Of a stretch of DNA of 64,000 bases, positions 1 to 11,475 are shown piece after piece. This DNA comes from Gorsachius magnificus (taxonomy: Eukaryota > Chordata > Aves > Pelecaniformes > Ardeidae), in contig CM067081.1 in assembly GCA_034008185.1 (NCBI GenBank), positions 187,199,510-187,263,509 on the forward strand, written 5' to 3'. The translations under genes and the position numbers were made by a program. Positions within the stretch are counted from its first letter, which is position 1, and every line of letters begins with the position of its first letter. A model generated the notes under the pieces. It saw nothing but the letters and a program-made list of their open reading frames with translations, was not told the DNA's origin and did no database searches.

Positions 1-180
1 TGGAACAGGTTGCCCAGAGAGGTAGTGGAGGCCCCATCCCTGGCAACATTCAAGGCCAGGTTGGATGGGGCTCTGAGCAACCTGATCTAGTTAGTGGTGT
101 CCCTGCTCACTGCAGGGGGGTTGGACTAGATGACCTCTAGGGGTCCCTTCCAGCCCAAAACATTCTATGGTTCTATGATT
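1..180 (+). mobile_element. CR1 LINE 3'-end fragment
   Basis: The window opens inside a CR1 retrotransposon. The last codons of ORF2 are visible (TGGAACAGGTTGCCCAGAG, the HWNRLP-type end). The 3' UTR follows with CTCTAGGGGTCCCTTCCAG and the octamer tail TTCTATGGTTCTATGATT. CR1 copies end in a short octamer microsatellite rather than poly(A), as here. The tail is the same type as in the copies at 52581 and 62214. The 5' part lies outside the window, so its full length is unknown. Confidence 0.93.
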
Positions 181-3100
181 CAATACAGTAATACTGAGAT
201 GAACAATGTCATGTTAGGTCCACTGTGTAAGTACATAGTTATGTTTTCTTACAAGCATACACCAAAATTAAATTTAAAAATGCAGTAATATCCAAAGGTA
301 CCAACATTGTGAGAGAAAAACAGGAAACAAAGTTTTATATTTTTATTTTATTAACAAAGTTTATTAGTCTTTTCAAAAAGTTGAATTGCGTAGTAACATT
401 CTTGGAAAACTCAAAAAATGTTTTGAAATCTATGAAAAAAACAAACACTCATGGAAAAGGAAATAATCTGAGTGGGTAGCTAAGCAACAGAGTGAAAACT
501 AGGAACAGTGAGAATAAAATTCAAAGAAAGGGAGAGAATATTTTTCCCCAAAGCCGGTGAAAGGAAAAGTTTATCATGATCAAACTGATCAGTAGGGTGA
601 GAATAAGAATTATGGACTGTGACTAATAAAGAAAAACTAGCAGAAAGACTACTAGCATAAACCACGTAGAAGCTAAAGATGGGTGCAATGAATTCTAAAG
701 CTTTAAGTTGTTGAAAAGCGTTTGCCGATTGAATCGCTGTATTGTTTTGTTTCCAAATAGGTATTTGAATTATGTAAAATATGTATTCCAAATAATCATA
801 GATAAATCAGTCATAACAAAAGTTGCTCTCATGACATTCATGCTTCTTGACACCCTTCCACAAACTCTTTCCTTACCAATTTTCACATTACGAACTTGTT
901 CCATCTTAGGAAAAATGAAGTGTTCCCACCTGAATAGAGAACCGCTTCCAATCCTAACTGCTGCCTCAGCTCTGGTTCCCCAAGCTTAGGGAAGGTGCCA
1001 GGTACTATTAACAGTTTAAATTTGTTTTGTGCAGTGTCAGCCTTGCTTGTTTGCATTTTTTTTTTTCCATTCTGCAGGGAACCACAACTCTCCAATAACC
1101 TGTCCTCAGTCAAGTGTGCTGCCAGTTGAGCAAGAATAGCTGAAGTCCATCTTGGCTGAAGAGTTAGCTTCTGACTGATCCCAAAGGCAAAAAAAAAGTA
1201 TAGATAAAATGGAAGTGGGACTAGCTTATGCAGAAACATATAAATGATTCTCACTCTTCTTCCATGACATCTGTGGGGTTTTTTTGTCCTCCCACTTACT
1301 ACTTGGTTCAGTAGTGATTAACTGTGTTCTTCAGAGATGTCCCCATTCCTGATTTTTATGTGGGTTGCATAGTGTGGCCATTTCCCTATTCCTGATTTTT
1401 ATGTGGGTTGCATAGTGTGACCTTCCTTTTTTCCTTTGCATGAATAATCTCATACACAAATGGGTATTCACTACGGTCTCTAAAAAGACAATACACAGAC
1501 CTACCTCTGTAGCCCAGATCTGTCTGCTGCTGTCCATAATAAGTTTCTGTCCTCTTCCTCTAGTTTTCTTTTGTGCGATGCTATCTAAAATTGGCATAAT
1601 CAAAACACAATGTTTAGCTGTTTTTCCTCCAAGATAACCCTGTGATTTTCCGTCATAAGGCCAGCTGCAGCATCCTTTGTCTACATTCTCAAATCCAGGC
1701 TGTCTTTAAGTCTTAATTATTTTTTTTTTATGTTTTTTTTTTTAATGTCAAACCACTCTCTGGGACTCTTTAGGACCCTAAACTGGATCCTATGTCTTTA
1801 CCAGCCTCATTTAAATAAAATTTTGTTAAATGAAGATGGAACATATGCTCATTAAATGCAATTCCTCACATGACATTGTTAATTTAACTCTTCTAATAAT
1901 CGTTAACTAGAATTTTACCTGAAGTTAACAAATTCTGTTTCCCCATGAATTGTCAGTATGATAATCTTTGGAAAATCAGAAAACATAAAATATAAGTATG
2001 CATTTATGCCATTTTCTTTTTTTCTTCTTTTTGAATGATCCATATTTCAAAATTTTAAAACCTGTGTTTTCCCTTAAAAATATTTTTGTCTTAAGTCCTC
2101 AATGAAAAAATAACACCAGAATGGTTTTTCTATCAATCAGCTGCTTTAGTGTCTGGGTTTGTTTGACATAATCAGAGGAAAGTCTTACATGCATATTAAC
2201 CTATACTTACTGATTCTATTTGCAAGAAAAAGTACTTCAGAACAGAAGGCCAAATACAAAAAATCTTACTTCTTAATTTAGTAGCTGCTCTGCACTGTGA
2301 GGTACCTTACATTTATCATTACAATCATGCATGCTAGTCATAAAACTTATTCATGATGTTTATCTACTCTTCTCTCAGATTCTATTTCAGTATCCAGAAT
2401 TTGTTTTTCCTTTACATGACAATCCTCTTGAAATGTCACATACCATAGTATAAAACAGCTTAAATTCAAGCAAGGTAAACTGAATATAAAGAAAATAATC
2501 TTAAAAACAACAGCAACATTGTCTAACACACTTAGTCAAGATCAATACTGTAATACTGTGCCTGCTATTACAGACAGACAATCCTTCAACTTTATGTAAT
2601 CCACTCTCTAGTCGTCTTTTTTTTCTTGGGTGTTTTTTTTTTTTTACAAGCTATTAGCATGGGAAAGTCCATTTCTTGTTCCAGATGCTTCATGTCACTT
2701 TCTCTTCATACTTGATTTACATTTACAATACCTTCATCTGCTGTACATGTTTCTCTGTTACTATAGTGAGTTACTATACCCACTGCTATTTCTTTCTATT
2801 ACAACTGAGCTATGAAGATAGAATTTTATGTGAAGTAAATTTTCCTCTCTAACATTCCTCAATAATTTTATCCTGGCTCATCCACTTTCTAAAATTAACC
2901 TTTATATAAATGGAATATTTTGTCTCTTTCAAGTTAATCTGTCCAGGCATTTACCTTTGTCAAGATTATAAAGTTTTCTGAGATCCACTGGAACAGGAGA
3001 TACCATCACTCCTGAATGATATGCCCAAATGAAAAGGAGATAAGAAATCTGGATATCTCTTCATTACTCTCTTTTTTCTTCCTGCTGATTTATCTCATAC

Positions 3101-5894
3101 TCTTTTTCATAGTGGTGGGATTTAAAATTGCTTTTCTTTTATACATGAGATATGCTTCTGTCTTGAAGAGTGATGGCCACAGTAGAAATATGAAAAATAT
3201 GACAAATGAAGTGATGGACAAACGACCTGATACCAAACAATGTATTTGATATGTCGATATACCACAGTCCACTGTGTAACAAAGACAGAGATGGCACAGT
3301 AGAAAGCTAATGAGCTAGCAAGTGCATCTTGTATTAGCATCTCAAACAAAAGCATTAGTTCAAATCAAACTTTTCTTCTAAGGTCTTAAGAAAATAAATT
3401 TTAAATTAAATTTTCTGTGAGACCATTAATTCTTCCAGAGTGAACTACCTTTTTTTCCACAGGTTTGAGCAAGGGCTTGGATCTGGCCAATTAAATATTT
3501 AAATACCTTTTAAAAAGATGGGTTTACAGGTAATTAAAACTAATACTTACATATAATTTATCAAATACATTTCAGTGGGGTTATATTAGATATAATATGT
3601 GGAACAGAATAGAAGAAAATAATGTGTGTATAGATACATTGGTTAGCCAGGGACTTGCCTTAACTTGTAAATTTGCTGACTTCAATGATATTCAGTAGCA
3701 TGCTTGCCAGTGGTGAAAACTGAGAGCACATATCCAGTATAAAAATACAGGAAACAGCTCAGTTGAAAAAGTTGGTATGAAAAATCAGAAACAACAGCTA
3801 TCAAATGTTGACTGAATGTTGCAGACTCAGATGTTAGTGTTTCACAGTCTTCTGAGCTTTTCTTTCCCGCTAGGCACCCTGCCAATCTGATTGAAGACAA
3901 TCTCTTCATTTCAAATTTGTAATCTTTCCTCTCCACATTTTTAATTGGAATAAAACACTACAATCTTCTGCAGAAGAATAAACTTCAGGTATTCATATAT
4001 TATTTCATTTATTTGTTAGAATAGTATGTCTACTTTATTAATTATGCGATTAAAAAAGTAAGATAGGTTTCAGTGGATAAAAAGAAACATTATTTGTTAA
4101 ATGACCTCCATAATTTTTTCAGCTAAATAATACACACACAAATTAGGGATTTTGTAGCATTTCATATATTCAGACTGCCACAGCTCATTCTAAACAAAAT
4201 TTTACTGAATACATACTTCTATATATTCCAGCACAAATCTTGGGGAAAATTGAATTGCTCAAAGTCATTAAGGATTTGAAAATCTGACTCAAAATAAGTA
4301 ATGAACCAGGACAAATGAAACAGAGAGCAAACTTTTCATAAGAAATACATGTCTATAGTTTTCAGAAAATTCATGTTTAAAATGCACTTTGCCAGGTAAT
4401 ATCACAATGCCATCCTGTTCAAGGAACTTTTTATATATAAACCTTGTTATGTTAGACTTATGAGCTATGCGACTGTCAGCATGTTTGCATAATAGATTAT
4501 GTGAGCTGTGTTTGGGTGCCCAGTGACTATCTGCTAAGTCTTTCCCCTCAACACTGTGATGTGGAGAAAGTGAAGAATGACAGCAGACAACACAATTGCT
4601 TTAGGGTAAAAGATTTGAGAAGTAAGATGATAAATATGTCTTGAAATTAGAGATGAGCATATAGAAGCCTATTTTTTTCTTAAATTAGCATTGTACTATG
4701 TAATTTTCATTTCACTGATCACTTCTATAGAAACAATGAAATAATACGTCAATAAAATTAAAATGTTTAGATCTGAGTTTGGAAAACAGATCATATTTTT
4801 CAAAATACGCTTTAAAAGATTTTGTTACAAACACAAAAGTACAATTCAAACTGCTTATCAGAGTTATTTCACACGAGTAGAATTGGATAGCATTTTTCTT
4901 TTAACTGGTTTCTGCTGGTTGTTTCTTCAGCTGGAATGATGAGATCAGGGCAGTGGGAAATATTATTGTCCACCTGATCACACAACTCTTTCTGTTGTTA
5001 TTGTATTGAAATTAGGATGCTCTTGCCACCAAGGTTATAATATCCAAAAATTATACCTAATGCAGATTGTTGGGTTGTTTTTGCAGATGTAGATGTGTAT
5101 TCAACCAAGGTGGGACTAAGACAACTATGAGATTTCTCCTGTCATTCATGAAGTGCCATGGCAAAGTTTAAGTCAAGATTTTAGCACTGATTTTAGGCTT
5201 TCTGTGCCCAGTGAACCTCTGTGAACACATAGATTTGGTAGTGAAGAGACCCAACACATAATTTTCAAAATCTCTGTTAAATACAAAAAAAAAAAAAATA
5301 GTTGGAGGAAGCACATGGAAAAACATTAAAATTGTAACACTTTTCCTGTAGTTTACATGTTAGATAGCTAATTATTGCCAGAGATTACAGACTGGTGAAA
5401 TTTAAGAAGAGATATGGTAAATAGAAAAGGACAAAATGAGAAGCTGTACATAGGTAATGAAGAGACAGCAGTAAGCCAAGTCAAAAGATGAGGCAGTGAA
5501 ACAATTCCCCTCTTACACAGGGCCTTCATCTACTCCAGGACATAAGCCATTCCACTTCTGATGTGTTATTTTTTTTTGCCAACAAGTAAAATAAATTTTC
5601 TGTGTATATCAACCCTCCAAGTGCATCATATGTTGCCCCTGCATTTCTGGGGCTGCTGGGTGAGGACAGGGGCATGGGATTTCTGGGGCCACAGGCGGCC
5701 GGGCAGCTACTCACCTCCTGAAGTCCATGAACAAACGTCAAGCGAAGAATGAGGATTATTATGTACATATTTATTTATTATTTATTTACAGGGTTTTGCA
5801 AGCAGCCATAGCTCTCACTTAAGATTCCAGGAAGTTTAAAAGGTTTCTACATTTTCAAGATATTTCCATTGGACAAGGTGCACTATACCATCAC
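181..5894. other. AT-rich unique DNA, no gene recognised
   Basis: About 5.7 kb without a recognisable gene. Open frames are short and overlap on both strands, and none gives a known domain. It contains a 43-bp-period tandem duplication near 1341, T- and A-homopolymers (2633-2645, 5285-5298) and a short TTTA-rich run at 5769-5788. A small GC-richer patch at 5640-5720 has a good minus-strand donor (complement of ACTCACC) but no acceptor I could pair with it. Confidence 0.6.
1341..1422. repeat. Two-copy tandem duplication, 43-bp period
   Basis: Bases 1341-1379 and 1384-1422 match at 37 of 39 positions. Both contain GATTTTTATGTGGGTTGC followed by ATAGTGTG. The two differences (C/T near the start, G/A near the end) show that the duplication is not brand new. 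It is a local two-copy duplication and does not extend into a longer array. Confidence 0.93.
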
Positions 5895-6757
5895 ACAAGG
5901 TGTACCTTCAGTAAGTTTGCAGATGACACCAAGTTGGGTGGGAGTGTTGATCTGCTCAAGGGTAGGAAGGCTCTACAGAGGGATCTGGACAGGCTGGATT
6001 GATGGACCAAGGCTAATTGTATGAGGTTCTACAAGGCCAAGTGCCTTGTCCTGCACTCGGGTCACAGCAATCCCATGAAATTCTCCAGGCTTGGGGGTGA
6101 GTGTCTGGAAATCTGACCAGCAAAAAAGGACCAGTGGAAAATAACCTGGGGCTGTCCTGTCTTCTATCAGGAATAGTGTGGCCAGGAGATGTAGGGAAGT
6201 GTTTGTCCCTTTGTACTCAGCATTGGTGAGACCGCAGCTCCAACATTGTGTTCAGTTTTGGGACCCTCACTACGAGAAAGGCATTGAGGCACTGGACGGT
6301 GTCGAAAGAAGGGCAAGAAAGCTGGTAAAGGGTCTGGAGCACAAGTCTTATGAGAAGCCGCTGAGGGAACTGGGGTTGTTTAGCCTGGAGAAGAGGAGGC
6401 TGCTGAGGGGAGACCTTATTGCCCTCTACAACTACCTGAAAGGAGGTTGTAATGAGGTGGGTGTCAGTCTCTTGCCCCAAGTAACAAGTGATAGAACAAG
6501 AGGAAGTGGCCTCAAGTTGCACCAGAGGAGGTTTAGATTGGATACTAAGAAAAACTTCTTCACCGAAAGGGTTGTCAACTATTGGAACAGGCGGCCCAGG
6601 GAAGTCACCATTCTTGGAGGTAATTAAAAGATGTTTAGATGTGATGCTTAGGGACATGCATTAGTGGTGGACTTGGCAGCGCTGGATTAATGGTTGGACT
6701 TTTGATGATCTTAAAGGTCTTTTCCAACTTAAACAATTCTGTGGTTCTATGATTCAC
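5895..6757 (+). mobile_element. CR1 LINE, 5'-truncated copy
   Basis: A CR1 non-LTR retrotransposon that begins just before the reverse-transcriptase motif (KFADD codons at 5913-5927). It runs through the ORF2 C-terminal region and 3' UTR to the tail ATTCTGTGGTTCTATGATT. The tail type is GATCTTAAAGGTCTTTTCC, shared with the copies at 19578 and 30190. Around 6060-6180 the sequence is scrambled or shortened relative to the other copies. Frameshifts and stops split ORF2, so it is inactive. The 5' truncation is typical of target-primed reverse transcription. Confidence 0.95.
6178..6627 (+). pseudogene. CR1 ORF2 C-terminal remnant
   Basis: An open stretch of 149 codons covering the end of the CR1 reverse-transcriptase protein. 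Landmarks in order are [17 protein letters not shown] near residues 13-29, an arginine/lysine-rich block, [18 protein letters not shown] near residues 62-79, and a late NYWNRRP that corresponds to HWNRLP in other copies. The catalytic part lies upstream in another frame. The ATG is internal to the original protein, so this is a fragment and not a gene. Confidence 0.85.
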
Positions 6758-8242
6758 CAGCCCATGCTTCCAATACTGCAATTATCCTGCCCTGAAATAT
6801 TTCAACATAAAAGGACAAGGCTGTCACCATATTCAGTAAATAAGCAGCAAGTATTTAAATTATTTACCTAAATATTACTACATTTATAGGACTGTTACTT
6901 TCTGATAATGTTAAACATGAGCTAAATATATGAAATTTTATAGTGTGTCTTCCTGGGGGTCATAGACATGGGAGTTTCCAAATGAAACTCAGAAAAAGCA
7001 TGAATTCTTATTTGGTTTATATTTCGCAGCTATGAAATAATGATTTCTTGAATATGCATAACAGCATTACTAAGAATTTTGTAACACTGGAATCTTCTAA
7101 AACTAAATACTGAAAGTAGGTCAAAAGACATGTCTGTGACTTGTCATAAATATCTATATTTTCCTTATGTCAGGAAAAGAAAGCTTCTTTTTTCTATCAT
7201 TGCAGCTTTTTGTCTCTAAATAGAATACTAATTATCTGCATTAATTAAGAGAATTATCCTATTCCTGTTCAAGCTTTGGCAGCTCTTGTAATATGCTAAA
7301 CCTTCGATGAGGCCCATCAATTTTGATTGCAACGTAACAGTGTAGATTTTCCCTTGGTAACTAATTAGTTTTATTCATATAGACACCTTTCATCTATGCA
7401 GATAGAAACAAGTAAAATATGTATTTGAACCCATTCGTAGGCTTAAGGGCAGATTATTTTAAATAAACACTGCTCATCAGTTCAGTTTCTTTGATTTCCT
7501 GAATTGGCTGATGTTTAAAGAGCTTGAGCTGCATCAGTGTTGAACATGTGCTTTTTTAATTAATTATCTAGAATTTTAAACTTTGCAGTCTATAATTAAA
7601 GAGTTTGAATCTATATGCTAATTTAAATAACATACATTTTTATATTTCCATTCTGAAAGGATGGGTTTATGTTTCAGATATCAACTAGGCAGCACATCAT
7701 AAGTTTTAAAAAACATTATATCAAAAATTAGAAATTCCAAGACACACATATTTCATATTGCATTGACTTCAGGGAAATGCCCTGAACAACCATGGCAAGC
7801 CCTCCACCGCGTAGCACTGAGGGGGAAAGAAGGACCCTCATCTGTTACTCAGGTACAGGCAATTCACCAGTATGTGGGATAAACAGGCATAGTGTTTCAC
7901 CAGCCACCCACTGGAAAAATGCAGAATTGCTCCCTTGGCCAAGGTTGTCTTCCAACTCTACCTTGTATAAGCGCATGATGTGATAAATAGTGTATCTTTC
8001 TCCAACAAGTTTACTGGGGTTTTTTAAAGCAATATTGCAAAGGCTTCGAAGCCATTACAGCTTCTACTTCAAGGCTGTTGCTGGCACTGTTGATGAAGCA
8101 AACTGCAGAGACATCCACCGTTCATGGGAATGGGCAGCAGAGGTCAGAGGACCTGAGCCAGCAGTGGGCAGAGGCTGCCTTTTATTAAAAACACTTGCAT
8201 TCCTTCTCTGTGCAGATACTTCCAGGCTAGAACTGTGGGTCT

Positions 8243-8268
8243 GGGGTTTTTTTTGGGGGGGGGAGGGG
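8243..8268 (+). repeat. T/G homopolymer tract with G-quadruplex potential
   Basis: GGGG, then eight T, nine G, one A and GGGG. Four runs of three or more G can be drawn by dividing the nine-G run, so the plus strand could fold as a G-quadruplex, although the eight-base T loop weakens it. Such tracts are also prone to length errors in assembly. Confidence 0.7.
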
Positions 8269-9451
8269 TTAATTTGTTGTTTAGTTGTTTTGTCTTGTTT
8301 TGCTGTGATTTCTTTTGGGGTTTTTTCCCAAGGAAGAGAAAAGAGAAAAATAACCCGAAAGGAGGGAGGGTAAGACTCTTGGAGCAGGTTGGCAACACCT
8401 GCAAACACATAGATCAGAGAGTAGAAAAGGCTTTGTCTTTGTAAACCTGAGGAAGGACTTTTTGAAAGGAAGTTGTGAAGAAAAAGTAAAGACAATGTCA
8501 TTGAATCTCTGAGGAAATACTCATGGGAAAATATTCCATATTGATTTTTAAAAGTGCAGAGATTAAGAAAATTCTCAGGGAAAAAAAAAAGAGATACTTT
8601 TGCTAAATAACAACTCGGAGTGGCAAGACATTGCAAGGACAAGAAAAGGTGGTACAAAGACAGGATCAAATGCACAGGTCATCTAGACCAAGATCCAAGA
8701 GCCCTGTGAAAGTCATTAACAAAGTTTCTGCTAAAATGCAGAAAGATGACATTGGTCTTTTGGACAATACAGATTCGTATTGTTCCTGTGGAGTAGATAC
8801 TGCCTTTTCTGCAAACCAGACAAATAGTCTAACAAAGGAAAACTGGAGTATGAGTAGGAAGCATGGAAAATAGCTGTGTTTAGCAACTAATTCCAGCAGA
8901 TGGTGCAAAGAACAGAGAGGTGTCTACATCCTGGAAGAGCAATGGCTATGAACTGCCTTATGTTATATCCATATAGGTAAATGAAGCATGTCTAGGACCA
9001 TTCATTCTCTAGCACTGATATCAATGGCCTAACATTCACACTATTAAAAAAGTTATTATTCTTCAAAATAGGGTCACTGCATTCAAACAGTCTATAAGAA
9101 TGGTCACAGGCCCATGTAAACTCCTGAACTCTGGGTATTGCTTGAATAAGTACTGATTTACCTGAGACAAATCTATGCCTGAGACTCTTCCTAGGAGCTT
9201 TTAATTTACTAGGATTGATGCAAACTTAGACACTAACTTTCCTTCCTTTGGACAATTTGGACATTTACTTGTTCAGTGCACTTTGGAAATCTCATTCTTC
9301 CATAGTCAATTCTTCTTCACTTATTTGTTGTATAGGGAGCCTGGGTATTCAGATTGAAGATGTTAATTCACTAAAGAAGCAGTGTAGTACCTGAAAACTT
9401 TTTTGAATGTAGCTTTTTGTACCTTAGATGCCCACAGGATTAAGTAACATC

Positions 9452-9509
9452 TGTGTGTGTGTGTGTGTGTGTATGTATGTGTGTAAGAGAGAGAGAGAAA
9501 AAAAAAAAA
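9452..9509. repeat. Compound microsatellite (GT)n-(GA)n-(A)n
   Basis: TG repeats at about 9452-9484, interrupted by GTATGTATG, pass into GA repeats (9487-9498) and a run of A (to 9509). A simple-sequence tract, likely polymorphic. No tail-plus-element structure is visible beside it. Confidence 0.95.
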
Positions 9510-10993
9510 CACATATGCAGCTGAGATTAGACTGACTGTGCCTAAACGATAGGCTAAAGAACTTGCACTGACTGTTAGATACCAAAAGTGCTCTTTGGAT
9601 TTATCCCAAAATTATTTAGGGTAAAAATTTCAATTACCTTTCAGTCAAGGTAATGCTTTTACTTGTGCCTTTAAGTATCTTTAGAAAATCCCATGAGAAG
9701 TTTTCAGTGTTTTTTAAAAACTTTCATCTGCCTGCCTCTGAGAAGTGTTTGCTTCAAATATAGCTTATTAATAGCAAAAAGGTAGAAGAAATAATTTTGT
9801 CTTTTTTGTCCTGTAGAAAAAGAGCAAATGTGTTCAAACTTAGTATCACACCCTTGCAGTGATTTTCAGTAGTGGCTAGTGGTTTGACAAGTCAACCATA
9901 TCATTTCAGATGCCTTAAAAAGAGAAAGTCCTGATATTCAAAAAGTGTTAAATAGGCCCTTTCACTCTTGGGACCGAGTTAGTGAGGACTCAATGTCAGA
10001 TTTGGAATTGTGCCATAAGGCAGTCCAAATAAATTTAGCCAACTATAGAGAGAGAACAAAAACTCTTGTTTTTATTACACTTGCTATGTACTACTGTGTT
10101 TAGCATAGATTAAAAAAGACTTCACTTACTTACATAATTAATTTTGGATTTAGTTGCTAAGATCTAGAACAAATCTTCTGATTTTTTTCTGTGAACTTTT
10201 AAGAAATGAGAAAAGTACATATTGTTCCGTTTGCTCACATAAAACTCCTACTAATTTCAAGAGTAAGCAACATGAATGGAATCTCTTAATGATAAGCTAA
10301 CAGTAATCCACAATAGAATTAACACAAAGCACAAGTTGCCTCGACTGTGAACTTTTAAACTCACCTGTGGAGTGACATTATTCAGATTTTTTCCTTGTGT
10401 AAAATGTGCTGTAATCAATGGAATTCTGTATAAACTGGCTGATACATGTGAGTTAAAGCAAAATGTCTAAATCTTCTTTTCAAACTTTCTGTGAAAAAAT
10501 AGACATTAGGTTTGGTGGAAATTATTTTTAAAAATCTTAAAGTCATTGTCAGTCTGAGTACTCTCCAACTGTGAACAATCTATTAAGAAAAACGTCAACA
10601 CAGGGAAAGTAGGATCAAACAGAAGTTCAAGATTAATCTGTGTAATAAAATTCAAGCAGAACTAGAAGACAATTCAGCCTTGATTTTGACTTATCTAAGT
10701 TTTCTGGTGGCAATCTGCTGTGTAAAAGTACGAAGTTATATTAAAAAAATCAAGCCTCATATTAATGGAATTTAACTGAAGCAACCAAAGGCTCTTCTAG
10801 AGTCACTGAAAAGAGAGTGGCACCTTCAGAGCGTGATTCTATACGCATAAGTCCTTCTGCATGCTCTGAAGTGACATGTCTCAAAGCTCAATTAAGTAGG
10901 GCCCTGTGTATGAGTACAGCCTCAGTTAAACATTTGAAATTTGGTAAGTGTATCTGAGCTTAAAAGTTCTATGGAGGACTTGGTATTCCTTCT

Positions 10994-11475
10994 TTTCCTG
11001 GTTTTGGCTGGGATAGAATTAATTTTCTTTCTAATAGCTGGTATTATGTTGTGTTTTTGATTTAGGATGAGAATAATGCTGATAATACACTGATATTTTA
11101 GTTGTTGCTAAGGAGTCAAGGACTTTTCAGCTTCTTACACTGCCCTGCCAATGAGAAGGTTGGAGGTGCACAAGAAACTGGGAGGGGACACAGCCAGGAG
11201 AGCTGACCCAAACTGGCCAAAGGATATTCCATCCCACATGACATCATGCTTAGCATATTAACTGGGGGCAGTTGGCCGGGGCGCAGCCACTGCTCGGGGC
11301 AGGCTGGGCATTGGTCGGTTGGTGGTGAGCAATAGTTTTTCATTTGCATCACCTGTCTTTCTTGGGTTTTATTTCTCTCTCTTTTTGTTATTTTCCTTTT
11401 CATTTTTTTTCCTTTCCAAGGGTTACGATTTTTACTCTTCTGATTCTCTCCCCACTTCAGTCACAGAAGATATCT
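10994..11475 (+). mobile_element. Eroded solo LTR of an avian ERV (ERVL-like)
   Basis: The segment from TTTCCTGGTTTTGGCTGGG follows the order of a common avian endogenous-retrovirus LTR. It contains the block AAGGACTTTTCAGCTTCT, then GGGAGGGGACACAGCC, GCTGACCCAAACTGGCC and ATGACATCATGC, a degraded TATA-like CATATTAA near 11249, and a T/C-rich run. It ends near GATTCTCTCCCC. No gag, pol or env sequence lies on either side, so it reads as a solo LTR. The 3' border is blurred. The ERVL assignment is from memory of bird repeats, not a search. Confidence 0.78.

Larger units (their letters stand above)
6758..10993. other. AT-rich unique DNA with low-complexity tracts
   Basis: No recognisable gene or repeat family covers this interval. 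The minus strand at 8064-8675 is open for 203 codons, the longest open frame outside CR1. Its translation shows no domain I know and crosses a T/G homopolymer region, so composition probably explains it. An ATG in good context at 7792 is followed by a donor-like CAG/GTACAG near 7852, but nothing else supports an exon there. Confidence 0.55.

Noticed and set aside
7792..7852. Possible first coding exon (ACCATGG start, CAG/GTACAG donor)
   Set aside because: Only 20 codons, no CpG-island promoter, no partner exon and an in-frame stop just upstream. Insufficient support.
10363..10427. Minus-strand segment ending in CAG/GTGAGT, open for about 20 codons
   Set aside because: The acceptor TTTATACAG lacks a pyrimidine tract and no neighbouring exon fits its phase.
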